Assembly (NCBI RefSeq): GCF_002940205.1
Contig: NZ_MDSK01000004.1
Coordinates: 1 to 64,000 of the forward strand
Length of the DNA stretch: 64,000 nucleotides
Source of the DNA: Xanthomonas arboricola pv. guizotiae
GTDB taxonomy: Bacteria; Pseudomonadota; Gammaproteobacteria; Xanthomonadales; Xanthomonadaceae
Direction of reading: 5' to 3'
Part shown: in pieces, positions 7,534-15,932 of the stretch
Position numbering within the stretch: position 1 is the first letter of the stretch
Layout of the letters: every line of letters begins with the position of its first letter
Made by a program: the position numbers and the translations under genes
Notes under the pieces: model-generated
Databases searched by the model: none
What the model was told of the DNA's origin: nothing
Seen by the model: the letters and a program-made list of their open reading frames with translations, nothing else

Positions 7534-9243
7534 TCAGTCCACCGCGGGCGTGGTGGCGCCATGCCGCTCGACCCGGTTGCGGCCACCGTGCTTGGCGATA
7601 TACAGGGCCGCATCGGCCTTGTGGATCAGGCTCGCTCCCAGCTCGCCATCGACCGGGAAGCTGGCCACGCCGATCGAGGCCGTCACCCGCGGCAACGAGC
7701 GCGGGCCGTCGCTCACCGCCAGGGCCGCGATATGGCCGCGGATGCCCTCGGCCACACGCAGCGCCTCGACGCCATCGGTCTCGGGAAGAATGACCGTGAA
7801 CTCTTCGCCGCCGTAGCGGCAGGCGACGTCTTCGGCACGCAGCCGGGTCAGCAGCAACTCGCCCAGCGCCGCCAGCAACAGATCGCCGCCGGCGTGGCCC
7901 TGGCTGTTGTTGAATTGCTTGAAGTGGTCCACGTCCAGCATCAGCACCGACAAAGGCAGGCCGCGGCGTGCGCAGCGCGCCAATTCGTGGCTGAGCGATT
8001 CTTCCAGATAGCGGCGGTTGTACAGCCCGGTCAGCGGGTCGCGAATCGACTGCCGGCGCAGCGATTCGCGCAGGCGCAGATTGCTCAGCGCCAGTGACAG
8101 CTGTTCGGCGGCCGCCGCGGCGACTTCCAGGCGCGGCATCGGTCCCGGACCCGGCGAAGACAGGAACAGGAAGCCGAGCTGGGTGCCTTGCGCGGACATC
8201 GGCAGGCAGGCGGTGGTGACGGCGCTGCCGTGCTCGGGCGCGCCGATGTGCGCGCACGGCGCATCCCGGCCCAGGTCGTCGACGACGTGCGGTTGTCCAC
8301 GACGCAGCGCCCAGCATTCTTCGGGCAGCAGATGCGGCGCGCTGTGCACCAGCGGCTCGCCCCAGTGGCTGATCGCCTCGGCGCGATCCTGCGAGGCACG
8401 CAACAGGTAGACGCTTCCGGCAACGCCCGGCAGCAGGCTGGCCAGGGTACGGCTGCTGACCACCAATGCTTCCTCAGCACTGATGCAGCTCTGCAGCAGG
8501 CCGGTATAACGGCCGAGCAGATTGAGATCGGCGGTACTGCGTTGCAGCGCAACGACGCTGTCGCCCAACTCGCGATTGGCCTGCGCTGCGCGTTTCTCGG
8601 CCTGCGAGCGATGCCGCAGTTCGCGCATCAGCAAGGCATAGACGGTGCCGACCACCGCCAGCCCGAACGGGATGCCGGCCAGTGCCAGCACAAGCAGCAA
8701 GGCCGCACTCTGCCGGCTGCTTTCGGCGCGTTGGGTCAACAGTTCCTGCTCGCGTTGCACCATGGTCAGCACCTGCTCGCGGATCGCGCTGGTGGTACGG
8801 AAGGCGGTCTGCCGGATGTCGGCGCGGGCCGGCTCCAGGCCGTCCTGCGCGTACACGTCGAGCACGTGCTGGATCTGCTGCAGACGCGTTTCCACCAGTC
8901 GCCGCAAGGTGTCCAGGTGCTGCAGCTGGGCAGGATTGTCGGCAATCAGGCGACGCAGGTTGCCGAGCAGGATCGGCAGGCGCTCGACGCTGGTCTGGTA
9001 GTCGAGCAGATAGGCATCGTTACCGGTCAGCAAAAAGCCGCGCTGCGCCGATTCGGCGTCCAGCACGCGCGCCTGGATCTCGTCGACCCGGCCGATCACC
9101 TCATGCGTGTGCGAGACCAGCGCCGCATCGGCCAGCGAGCGGCGCGCACCGACAAAGATGCCGATACCGATGGCGATGAAGATCAGCGCGGAGAACGCCA
9201 GCGCCAGCTGGTTGCGGTGGCGCGCAGTGAAGGAAGAGGGCAT
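7534..9243 (-). CDS. Membrane-bound CHASE3-GAF-GGDEF diguanylate cyclase
   Basis: The 569-residue protein has a first membrane segment (about 14-33), a periplasmic CHASE3-type helical domain (about 40-185, with E-S-A-Q-R-G-F-L-L-T-G), a second membrane segment (about 190-215), a coiled coil, a GAF-like region (about 250-390) and a C-terminal GGDEF domain. The active site G-G-E-E-F (478-482) is intact. R-A-E-D at 469-472, five residues upstream, is a canonical I-site for product inhibition, so it should make cyclic di-GMP in response to an unknown external or redox signal. No EAL domain is present. No partner receptor is adjacent. Confidence 0.92.
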   Translation of the reverse strand: MPSSFTARHRNQLALAFSALIFIAIGIGIFVGARRSLADAALVSHTHEVIGRVDEIQARVLDAESAQRGFLLTGNDAYLLDYQTSVERLPILLGNLRRLIADNPAQLQHLDTLRRLVETRLQQIQHVLDVYAQDGLEPARADIRQTAFRTTSAIREQVLTMVQREQELLTQRAESSRQSAALLLVLALAGIPFGLAVVGTVYALLMRELRHRSQAEKRAAQANRELGDSVVALQRSTADLNLLGRYTGLLQSCISAEEALVVSSRTLASLLPGVAGSVYLLRASQDRAEAISHWGEPLVHSAPHLLPEECWALRRGQPHVVDDLGRDAPCAHIGAPEHGSAVTTACLPMSAQGTQLGFLFLSSPGPGPMPRLEVAAAAAEQLSLALSNLRLRESLRRQSIRDPLTGLYNRRYLEESLSHELARCARRGLPLSVLMLDVDHFKQFNNSQGHAGGDLLLAALGELLLTRLRAEDVACRYGGEEFTVILPETDGVEALRVAEGIRGHIAALAVSDGPRSLPRVTASIGVASFPVDGELGASLIHKADAALYIAKHGGRNRVERHGATTPAVD

Positions 9244-9300
9244 GGACGGATGCTAGCCTGCCAGCCTCGACAACACGAGGCCACCGTTGGCAGGAAACAG

Positions 9301-9328
9301 ACGCGCCGGCGCAATCGGGCCGGCGCGT
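9301..9328 (-). terminator. Hairpin downstream of the first Ala-rich lipoprotein gene
   Basis: A perfect 10-bp inverted repeat (ACGCGCCGGC and its complement) with an 8-base loop lies 34 bases past the stop of the gene at 9362. On the minus strand it is followed by CTGTTTCC, a weak T-rich tail. It probably ends that transcript before the cyclase promoter region. Confidence 0.6.
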
Positions 9329-9361
9329 GGTCTGCAACTGCCGATGCAGTCACACGGTCGA

Positions 9362-9688
9362 TCAGTGCTGTGGATGTTCGGCGTCGTGCCTGTCGGCGTT
9401 CTGCTCGGCCTTGTTGGCCATCTCGCGGGTCTTGTCGGCAGTGGCGTCTGCGGCATTGGCGGTCGCGCGGCTCGCATCGGCGGCCAGTTCGCGTGCTGCC
9501 ACGCGGGCATCGGCGGTGGCCGCCTTGGCCTGCACGGCGGCGCGATCGGCAGCTTGTTCGGTCGCGGCCGCGGCGTGCTTGGCAGCGGAGGCGGCATCGC
9601 GTTGCGCCTGCTCGGCGTCTGGGCCCTGGCAAGCGGCGAGGGTGAGAGCGGCGATGGCGCTCAACGACAGCATGCGGATCGTCTTCAT
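9362..9688 (-). CDS. Small alanine-rich helical lipoprotein
   Basis: The start at 9688 gives M-K-T-I-R-M followed by a hydrophobic stretch and the lipobox L-A-A-C, so a lipid-anchored protein of about 90 residues is predicted after signal peptidase II cleavage. The mature part is very rich in Ala, Asp, Glu and Gln (A-A-x-x-A-A-D type), predicted as one long helix or coiled coil, and ends in a His/Asp-rich tail. No enzyme motif is seen. It is a paralogue in style of the next gene (9928-10269) and may be a periplasmic spacer or LEA-like stress protein. Confidence 0.75.
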   Translation of the reverse strand: MKTIRMLSLSAIAALTLAACQGPDAEQAQRDAASAAKHAAAATEQAADRAAVQAKAATADARVAARELAADASRATANAADATADKTREMANKAEQNADRHDAEHPQH

Positions 9689-9873
9689 GTGTGGTCCTGT
9701 TCCTGTTCCGGTGTTGGAACGCGGAGCATATGCACGGGCCGATGCAGCCGGCGTCAATGTGCGGATGGCCATTCAGCCAGTGGGTGGCGTGCACCGCAGA
9801 CGTCGCGACAGGGCACCGGTTGGATCCGGTGACGGCAATGCTGGCCAGGCGCCGCTAAATCGCAGGCAAAGAA

Positions 9874-9898
9874 AAAGCCGCTGGAAACCAGCGGCTTT
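9874..9898 (-). terminator. Rho-independent terminator of the second Ala-rich lipoprotein gene
   Basis: A perfect 11-bp stem (AAAGCCGCTGG, loop AAA, CCAGCGGCTTT) continues on the minus strand into TTTCTTTG. It lies 30 bases past the stop at 9928, a textbook intrinsic terminator. The flanking A-run would also give a short T tail in the other direction. Confidence 0.9.
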
Positions 9899-9927
9899 CT
9901 CAGAACGCGCTTGGAGCTAAGAAGTGA

Positions 9928-10269
9928 TTACTTCTTGGCTTCTTCGGCGGTGTCCTTGGCAGCTTCGGCGGTGTTTTCAGCCGTCTTGGCAGCGTCGGCA
10001 GCCTGCTCGGCAGCAGCATCGGTGGCGGCGCCGGAAGCAGCCTGGGCAGCGTCAGCAGCGGTGTCAGCCGAAGCAGCGGCGGTGTTGGCAGCAGCCTGAG
10101 CGGCGTCGGCCGACTGCGAGCCCGAGGCAGCAGCCTGGTCAGCAGCGGTCTGAGCGTCGGCAGCAGCTTCGTTAGCCGAAGCAGCAGCGTCCTGAGCCTG
10201 TTCCGGCTTCGAGCAAGCGGTCAGGGCCAGGCCCAGAGCCATTGCGATCAGCAGCTTGTTAATGGTCAT
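9928..10269 (-). CDS. Alanine-rich LEA-like lipoprotein
   Basis: The 113-residue protein starts at 10269, with GAGGA seven to twelve bases upstream. M-T-I-N-K-L plus a hydrophobic core and lipobox L-T-A-C give a lipoprotein signal with Cys at 19. The remainder is over half Ala with regularly spaced Asp, Glu, Gln and Lys, ending T-A-E-A-A-K-D-T-A-E-E-A-K-K, which resembles the 11-residue motif of group 3 LEA proteins. It is probably an extended amphipathic helix tethered to a membrane. Its own strong terminator suggests a monocistronic, perhaps abundant, mRNA. Confidence 0.82.
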   Translation of the reverse strand: MTINKLLIAMALGLALTACSKPEQAQDAAASANEAAADAQTAADQAAASGSQSADAAQAAANTAAASADTAADAAQAASGAATDAAAEQAADAAKTAENTAEAAKDTAEEAKK

Positions 10270-10391
10270 TGTTTCAATCCTCGTCGTTAGATTAGGCAAC
10301 GCGCTATTGCGCGCCCCCGACATGATGACGGTCCAAAGACCAGTGTCAAGCGTGCGCGCATTCAGTTTTGCAAAATCGCCGTTAAAAACAA

Positions 10392-11567
10392 TTAAATCAA
10401 TTCGATAGCGATGGCAGTCGCCTCGCCGCCGCCGATGCACAGGGTTGAGATTCCGCGCTTGCCACCGCGCGTGCGCAACGCATTCACCAATGTCACCACC
10501 AGGCGGGCACCGGAGGCGCCGATTGGATGCCCCAAAGCGCAGGCGCCGCCGTTGACGTTGACCTTGTCGTGCGAAATGCCCAGCTCGGCGATCGGCGTCA
10601 TCGCCACCACCGCGAAGGCTTCGTTGATTTCGAACAGATCCACCTCGTCCAGTTGCCAGCCGATCTTGCCGATCAACTTCTGGATGGCAGCGACCGGCGC
10701 GGTGGTGAACCACTCAGGTTCCTGCGAGTGGGTGACATGCCCCACGATGCGCGCCAACGCTGCGATGCCGCGACGTTGCGCCTCGTCTGCGCGCATCAGC
10801 ACGGTGATCGCCGCGCCATCGGAGATGCTCGACGAGCTGGCGGCGGTGACGCTGCCGTCCTTCTTGAAGGCCGGCTTCAGGGTCGGGATCCTGGCGATGT
10901 CGGATTTGCCCGGTTGCTCGTCGCTGTCGACGACCACCTCGCCCTTGCGCGTGGCCACGGTGACCGGAACGATTTCATCGGCGAACGCACCGCTGCGCTG
11001 GGCAGCCTGCGCGCGTTCGACCGAGGCGATCGCAAACGCATCCTGATCGGCGCGGCTGAAACCGAACTTTTCGGCGGTGGCCTCGCCGAACACGCCCATC
11101 GCCTGGCCGTCGTAGGGGTTGGTCAGACCATCCCAGGCCATGTGGTCGACCGCCTGGAAATTGCCGTAGCGGTTGCCGGTGCGCGAATTGGGCAGCAGAT
11201 GCGGTGCATTGCTCATCGACTCCATGCCGCCGGCGACCACGATGCTGGCCGAGCCGGCCTTGATCAGATCGTGTCCGAACATGATCGCCTTCATGCCCGA
11301 GCCGCACACCTTGTTGATGGTGGTGGCGCCGGTGGCGGTGGGGATGCCTGCGGCAATCGCCGCCTGACGCGCGGGCGCCTGGCCCAGGTTGGCCGGCAGC
11401 ACGCAGCCGACGATGACTTCTGAAATGTCGGCCGGCGCGAGGCCGGATTGCGCCAGCGCGCCGCGGATCGCAGTGGCGGCGAGCGTCGGCGCCGGCACAC
11501 CGTTGAATTGACCAAGGAACGAGCCGATGGCAGTGCGTTTGGCAGCAACGATGACGATGTCGGACAT
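10392..11567 (-). CDS. Acetyl-CoA C-acetyltransferase (thiolase)
   Basis: The 391-residue enzyme has all biosynthetic/degradative thiolase landmarks: nucleophile C88 in N-K-V-C-G-S-G, H347 in G-H-P-I-G-A-S-G and C377 in L-C-I-G-G-G. It condenses two acetyl-CoA to acetoacetyl-CoA or runs the reverse cleavage, in the cytoplasm. The start at 11567 (M-S-D-I-V-I-V) is fixed by homology; no good Shine-Dalgarno precedes it. The frame is open upstream into a Pro-rich shadow of the autotransporter. No other acetoacetate or polyhydroxyalkanoate gene is adjacent, so the pathway is unassigned. Confidence 0.92.
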   Translation of the reverse strand: MSDIVIVAAKRTAIGSFLGQFNGVPAPTLAATAIRGALAQSGLAPADISEVIVGCVLPANLGQAPARQAAIAAGIPTATGATTINKVCGSGMKAIMFGHDLIKAGSASIVVAGGMESMSNAPHLLPNSRTGNRYGNFQAVDHMAWDGLTNPYDGQAMGVFGEATAEKFGFSRADQDAFAIASVERAQAAQRSGAFADEIVPVTVATRKGEVVVDSDEQPGKSDIARIPTLKPAFKKDGSVTAASSSSISDGAAITVLMRADEAQRRGIAALARIVGHVTHSQEPEWFTTAPVAAIQKLIGKIGWQLDEVDLFEINEAFAVVAMTPIAELGISHDKVNVNGGACALGHPIGASGARLVVTLVNALRTRGGKRGISTLCIGGGEATAIAIELI

Positions 11568-11752
11568 GAAGGAGATACCGTTTAAAGTGAAACGATTATC
11601 TGCCTCATGCGCGGTTCGCGCCAGCACGCTCCCGGCGCTGCGACATTCGCTACGCAACCGGCTGCGACAGCCGTGTGAGGATGCAGTATAAAGATGGCGT
11701 TCGGGCCCGGGTTTGGGGCCTCTCCATGGAATGGGTTCGGGGAAACATCCAA

Positions 11753-14602
11753 ATGAACAAGACAGACGTCGCCAGGACTGTCCTGGCCTCGGCGTTGGCC
11801 GTGGCATTGACCGCGTGTGGCGGCGGTGGTGGGGGCGGTGGTATTCGTCCGAGCACACCGACGGCACCGCCACCGACGTCGCCACCGCCACCACCGCCGC
11901 CGACTTCACCGCCGCCGCCTCCGCCGCCGGTGGTCGCACCGCCGACGACGCCGGAACCGGCATTCGACGCACATCTGGCACTGACCAACGCACGCGCTGC
12001 GCAGGCATTGGGATTCACCGGTGCGGGCTATCGCATCGGCGTGATCGATACCGGCATCAATCCCACTCATCCGGCCTTGCAGGGACGGGTCAGCGACAGC
12101 TTCATCTATGTGGATCCGCGCACCAACAATGTTGCTGTGGGCGACGTGGTGGGCCACGGCACGGTGGTCGCACAGCTGGCAGCCGGGCGCGCAGTGGGCC
12201 TGTGGCCGGGCGGCATCGCCAGCAGCGCCGGCCTGGTGTCGGCACGCATCATCAGCGACCAGGCGCCGGACGATGACGGCAGCGGTCAAGGCAACGAGGT
12301 CGACGGCCCGCTTGGCCTGGGTCCGGTGCATGCGGATCTGATCAGCGCAGGCGTGCGCATCATGAACAATTCCTGGGGCGGGCTGTATTGGAACGACCCG
12401 GCGGTGACCAACCAGATTGCGCAGGAATACCGGCCGTTCGTCATCGGCAACGATGGGCTGGTGGTGTTCGCGTCGGGTAACGAATCCCGATCGCAACCCT
12501 CCGATACCGCCGCGCTGCCCAGCCAGCCGGGCCCGAACGTCACGCTGCCGGCCGCCGATCTGGAGCGCGGCTGGCTGGTCGTCGCTGCGCTGGATACCGC
12601 CAATCCCACGCAGCTGGCCTCGTACTCCAATGCCTGTGGCGTGGCGATGCGCTATTGCCTGGTGGCGCCGGGCACCTCGATGTTCCTCGACCCCGATGCG
12701 ACCGCCAGCAATATTCGCTACTTCTACGGCAGCGGCACCTCGTTTGCGGCGCCGTTGGTCTCCGGTGCGGCTGCGCTGGTGTGGCAGGCGTTTCCGTACT
12801 TCAGCAACGACCTGGTGCGGCAGACGCTATTGGGAACGGCCACCGATCTGGGCGCGACCGGCGTCGACCCGACCTTCGGCTACGGCCTGCTCAATGTCGG
12901 CAAGGCGGTGCTGGGGCCGGCGCGCTTCGATTGGGGCACGGTGAATGTCACCGTCGATGAGTTGCGCTCGACATGGGCAAACGACATCAGCGGTAGTGGC
13001 GGTTTGAGCAAGAGCGGTTCCGGGACGCTGATACTGAGCAGCACCAACAACACATTCACCGGCGATACCCAGGTGCTGGACGGCACCTTGCAGACGGCCA
13101 GTCTGCAGAGCGCGCGCGTCGACATCTTCAATGGTGCGACGTTGATCGGTGCGGGCAGGATCGGCGGACGCGTCGATAACGCCGGCACCCTGCAGGTCAA
13201 CAGTGCGACGCTGTCGATCGCGGGCAATTACACGCAGGCCAGCAACGGTCGCCTCGCCTTGAACGTGGGCGACCGGGTGAACGTGACCGGGACCGCGACG
13301 ATTGCAGGTGATCTGCAAGTGCTCGGCCGCCGCGATTACGTGGTCGACAACGCGACCTACACGCTGTTGCAAGCCAGCAGCGGGTTGCAGGGCACGTTCG
13401 ACACGCTCAGCCGCGGCGCGGCCGTGACCTTCCTGGATGCCTCGCTGACGTACGACAGCAATACGGCTTACCTTGCCTTGCGCAGCTTGAATGCCACCGC
13501 CGTCGCCGCCACGCTGGGTATGACCGGCACGGCAGCGATGGATTCGGCAATCCGCGTCGAGCAGGCGTTCCAGCAGGTGGATGCGCAGCAACTGCAGGGC
13601 ACTGCCGGCATCAGCAGCGGGTTTATCCGCGCCGCAGCGGCGTTGCAGCAGTCGCCGGATGCCAAGGCTGCCGCCGATTCGCTGCGCAGTCTGTCCGGGC
13701 GTGCGCATGCCGCGTCGGCAGCGATGACCTTCGACACCATCGATCTGGGCAGGCGTGCGTTGGCCGCGCATTTCGATGGGGTGTCGCAGCAGCCGCGCAT
13801 GCTGGGCGTCTGGCAACGCGCGCTCGGTGGGCCGGGTGAGGGTGGCGTGACTACCGCAGGATTCGCCACCTCCGGCTGGATGATGGGCAACGACCTGCGC
13901 CTGGCGTCGGGCGCAGTCACCGGCTTTGCCTTCGGCGAAACGCGCTCCAACAGCCTGGGCGATCTGGACGGCGCACGCGGGCGCGATCGGCAGGTGCAGG
14001 GGCAGCTGTACTGGGGCACCACACTCGGCTCGGCGTACACGCTGAGCCAGTTGGGTTTCGGCAACGTCAACCGGCAGATCGAGCGCAGCCTGCAGTTGGG
14101 CGAAGACCGCAGCAGTGCCTTCAGCGACTACAGCGGCAGTTACCTCAGCGGCAACCTGGAAACCGGGTACCGCCTGGGTGGCTGGCGCGCCAGCCTGACG
14201 CCCTACATGGGACTGGATTACGTGCGTCTGCGCAGCGAGGGATTCCGCGAAAGCGGTGGCGACGGCTTCGGCTTCCGTGCCGATGCCAGCACCTCCTCGC
14301 GCACCCAGGTGCTGGCCGGCCTGCGTTCGGCCTATCGGTGGCGCGGCGTGCAGCTCGGCGGTTATGCCGAATGGCAGCAGGCATTGAGCAGCGAAGGCCT
14401 GACGCTGGATGCCAGCTTCGTCGGCGTGGATGCGTGGGCGCCGTTGCGCGGCATGCAGCCGGCGCGCTCGGGTGGTCTGTTCGGCATCACCGCGGCCGCG
14501 CCGTTGGGGCCGCAGAGCCAGTTGCGCTTCGGTTACGACCAGCGGGTGGGCGAGCGCGGCGACGATCGCGCGCTGAGCCTGCGCTACAGCGCCGATTTCT
14601 GA
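11753..14602 (+). CDS. Lipidated subtilisin-like autotransporter protease
   Basis: The 949-residue protein starts at 11753 and has a lipobox L-T-A-C (C22), then a run of eight glycines and a proline-rich linker (about 33-70). The S8 peptidase domain follows, with catalytic D99 (I-D-T-G), H135 (G-H-G-T), oxyanion N243 (A-S-G-N) and S330 (G-T-S-F-A-A-P). A passenger-associated repeat lies near 420-450 (S-G-S-G-T-L-I-L). The C-terminal autotransporter beta-barrel (about 680-949) ends in Phe. It is thus a type V secreted, outer-membrane serine protease with an N-terminal lipid anchor, like NalP and SphB1. Upstream, TATAAA at 11687 may be a -10 box. Confidence 0.93.
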   Translation: MNKTDVARTVLASALAVALTACGGGGGGGGIRPSTPTAPPPTSPPPPPPPTSPPPPPPPVVAPPTTPEPAFDAHLALTNARAAQALGFTGAGYRIGVIDTGINPTHPALQGRVSDSFIYVDPRTNNVAVGDVVGHGTVVAQLAAGRAVGLWPGGIASSAGLVSARIISDQAPDDDGSGQGNEVDGPLGLGPVHADLISAGVRIMNNSWGGLYWNDPAVTNQIAQEYRPFVIGNDGLVVFASGNESRSQPSDTAALPSQPGPNVTLPAADLERGWLVVAALDTANPTQLASYSNACGVAMRYCLVAPGTSMFLDPDATASNIRYFYGSGTSFAAPLVSGAAALVWQAFPYFSNDLVRQTLLGTATDLGATGVDPTFGYGLLNVGKAVLGPARFDWGTVNVTVDELRSTWANDISGSGGLSKSGSGTLILSSTNNTFTGDTQVLDGTLQTASLQSARVDIFNGATLIGAGRIGGRVDNAGTLQVNSATLSIAGNYTQASNGRLALNVGDRVNVTGTATIAGDLQVLGRRDYVVDNATYTLLQASSGLQGTFDTLSRGAAVTFLDASLTYDSNTAYLALRSLNATAVAATLGMTGTAAMDSAIRVEQAFQQVDAQQLQGTAGISSGFIRAAAALQQSPDAKAAADSLRSLSGRAHAASAAMTFDTIDLGRRALAAHFDGVSQQPRMLGVWQRALGGPGEGGVTTAGFATSGWMMGNDLRLASGAVTGFAFGETRSNSLGDLDGARGRDRQVQGQLYWGTTLGSAYTLSQLGFGNVNRQIERSLQLGEDRSSAFSDYSGSYLSGNLETGYRLGGWRASLTPYMGLDYVRLRSEGFRESGGDGFGFRADASTSSRTQVLAGLRSAYRWRGVQLGGYAEWQQALSSEGLTLDASFVGVDAWAPLRGMQPARSGGLFGITAAAPLGPQSQLRFGYDQRVGERGDDRALSLRYSADF

Positions 14603-14646
14603 TCGGCGTTGCAGGTCTGATCGGTCGCGTTTGATCGGTGCGTCGC

Positions 14647-14671
14647 CTGTCCAGGCAACGTGCCTGGACAG
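14647..14671. terminator. Bidirectional hairpin between convergent genes
   Basis: A perfect 11-bp inverted repeat (CTGTCCAGGCA, loop ACG, TGCCTGGACAG) lies between the stop of the autotransporter gene (14602) and that of the dehydrogenase gene (14677). No long T-run follows on either strand, so strength is uncertain. Confidence 0.6.
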
Positions 14672-14676
14672 ATGGG

Positions 14677-15777
14677 TCACTCGCCGCGCAGCTTGTGCAA
14701 AAAGCGCGGCGCGGTGCGGCCCAGCGGCAGTTTGAGCTTGCTGATGGCCTCGATGCGCGCCTCGGCAATCTGGTCGGCCGCCTGCTGCGGCGCCACGCCC
14801 AACCGGGAGGACAGGTCGAACACCTTTTCCAGGTTGTGATAGATGCTGCGGATCAGGCGCATCGCGCGTTCGCGGTTGTAGCCGTCGATCTCCAGCGACA
14901 CGTTCATCACGCCGCCGGCATTGACCACGTAATCGGGCGCATACAGGATGCCGCGCCTGTGCAGCTCTTCGCCGATGGCGGCACTGGCGAGCTGGTTGTT
15001 GGCGGTGCCGCAGATGATCTTGGCCTTCAGCCGCGGCAGCGTGTCTTCGTTGATCGCCCCTTCCAGCGCGCAGGGTGCGAATACATCGGCCGGCACCTGG
15101 TAGATCTCCTCGATGCTGACCGCTTCGGCACCGTATTCGGCCACCGCTCGATCCACCAGCGCCGGGTTCAGATCGGCCACATAGAGTTTGGCGCCGCGTT
15201 CCTTGAGCAGCTTCACCAGCTCCATGCCGATATGGCCCAGGCCCTGGATCGCGATGCTGGTCTTGCCGACTTCCTCGTGGCCGAGCCTGCGATTGAGCGA
15301 GGCCATCAACGCCTGCAAGGCACCATAGGCGGTGAACGGGGCCGGATCGCCGGAGCCGCGATGCACCTGGTGCACGCCGGTGACGTACTCGCTCTCCAGG
15401 TAGATCTGTTCCATGTCGTTGACGTCGGTGCCGACGTCTTCGGAGGTGATGTAGCGCCCGCCCAGGGTATCGACAAAACGGCCGAAGGCGCGGAACAGCG
15501 CCTCGCTCTTGTCGCTCCTGGGGTCGCCGATGATCACCGCCTTGCCGCCGCCGACATTCAATCCCGCCAGCGCGTTCTTGTAGGTCATGGTGCGGCTGAG
15601 CCGCAGTGCATCGTCCAGCGCCGCCTCGCTATTGGAGTAGGGGCGCATGCGCACGCCACCCAGCGCAGGCCCGAGACGGGTGCTGTGCAACGCGATGATC
15701 GCCTTCAGGCCGGCGTCGCGGTTGTGACAGAAAATCACCTGCTCGTGGCCGGTGGTGTCGAGGGTTTCGAAAAGCAT
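14677..15777 (-). CDS. Glu/Leu/Phe/Val dehydrogenase (leucine dehydrogenase type)
   Basis: The 366-residue NAD-dependent amino acid dehydrogenase has conserved lysines K67 (M-T-Y-K-N-A) and K79 (G-G-G-K-A), T-S-E-D-V-G-T near 111, and a Rossmann turn G-L-G-H-I-G at 179-184. The length matches leucine dehydrogenases (about 365) rather than hexameric glutamate dehydrogenases (about 450). It reversibly deaminates branched-chain amino acids to 2-oxo acids, precursors of branched fatty acids, which are prominent in this family of bacteria. The start at 15777 gives M-L-F-E-T-L; a longer frame exists to 15894. It appears monocistronic. Confidence 0.9.
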   Translation of the reverse strand: MLFETLDTTGHEQVIFCHNRDAGLKAIIALHSTRLGPALGGVRMRPYSNSEAALDDALRLSRTMTYKNALAGLNVGGGKAVIIGDPRSDKSEALFRAFGRFVDTLGGRYITSEDVGTDVNDMEQIYLESEYVTGVHQVHRGSGDPAPFTAYGALQALMASLNRRLGHEEVGKTSIAIQGLGHIGMELVKLLKERGAKLYVADLNPALVDRAVAEYGAEAVSIEEIYQVPADVFAPCALEGAINEDTLPRLKAKIICGTANNQLASAAIGEELHRRGILYAPDYVVNAGGVMNVSLEIDGYNRERAMRLIRSIYHNLEKVFDLSSRLGVAPQQAADQIAEARIEAISKLKLPLGRTAPRFLHKLRGE

Positions 15778-15932
15778 CGAAGGCTCCGCGGGGCTGCGTG
15801 ATGTGCCTTCCCTGAGGCCGGGCCGGAACCCGTGCAATGGGAAACAAAAACGCGACGTCTGCAGACCCTGTCCGATCACGTCGCGCTGCAACATTTTAAA
15901 CCACGTCGGCGGGGGCTAGTGTATGAATCTGT

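Noticed and set aside
12827-14680. A 617-codon minus-strand frame under the autotransporter
   Set aside because: Its composition (Gln/Ala/Arg/His-rich, no domains) is that of an antisense shadow of the autotransporter gene.
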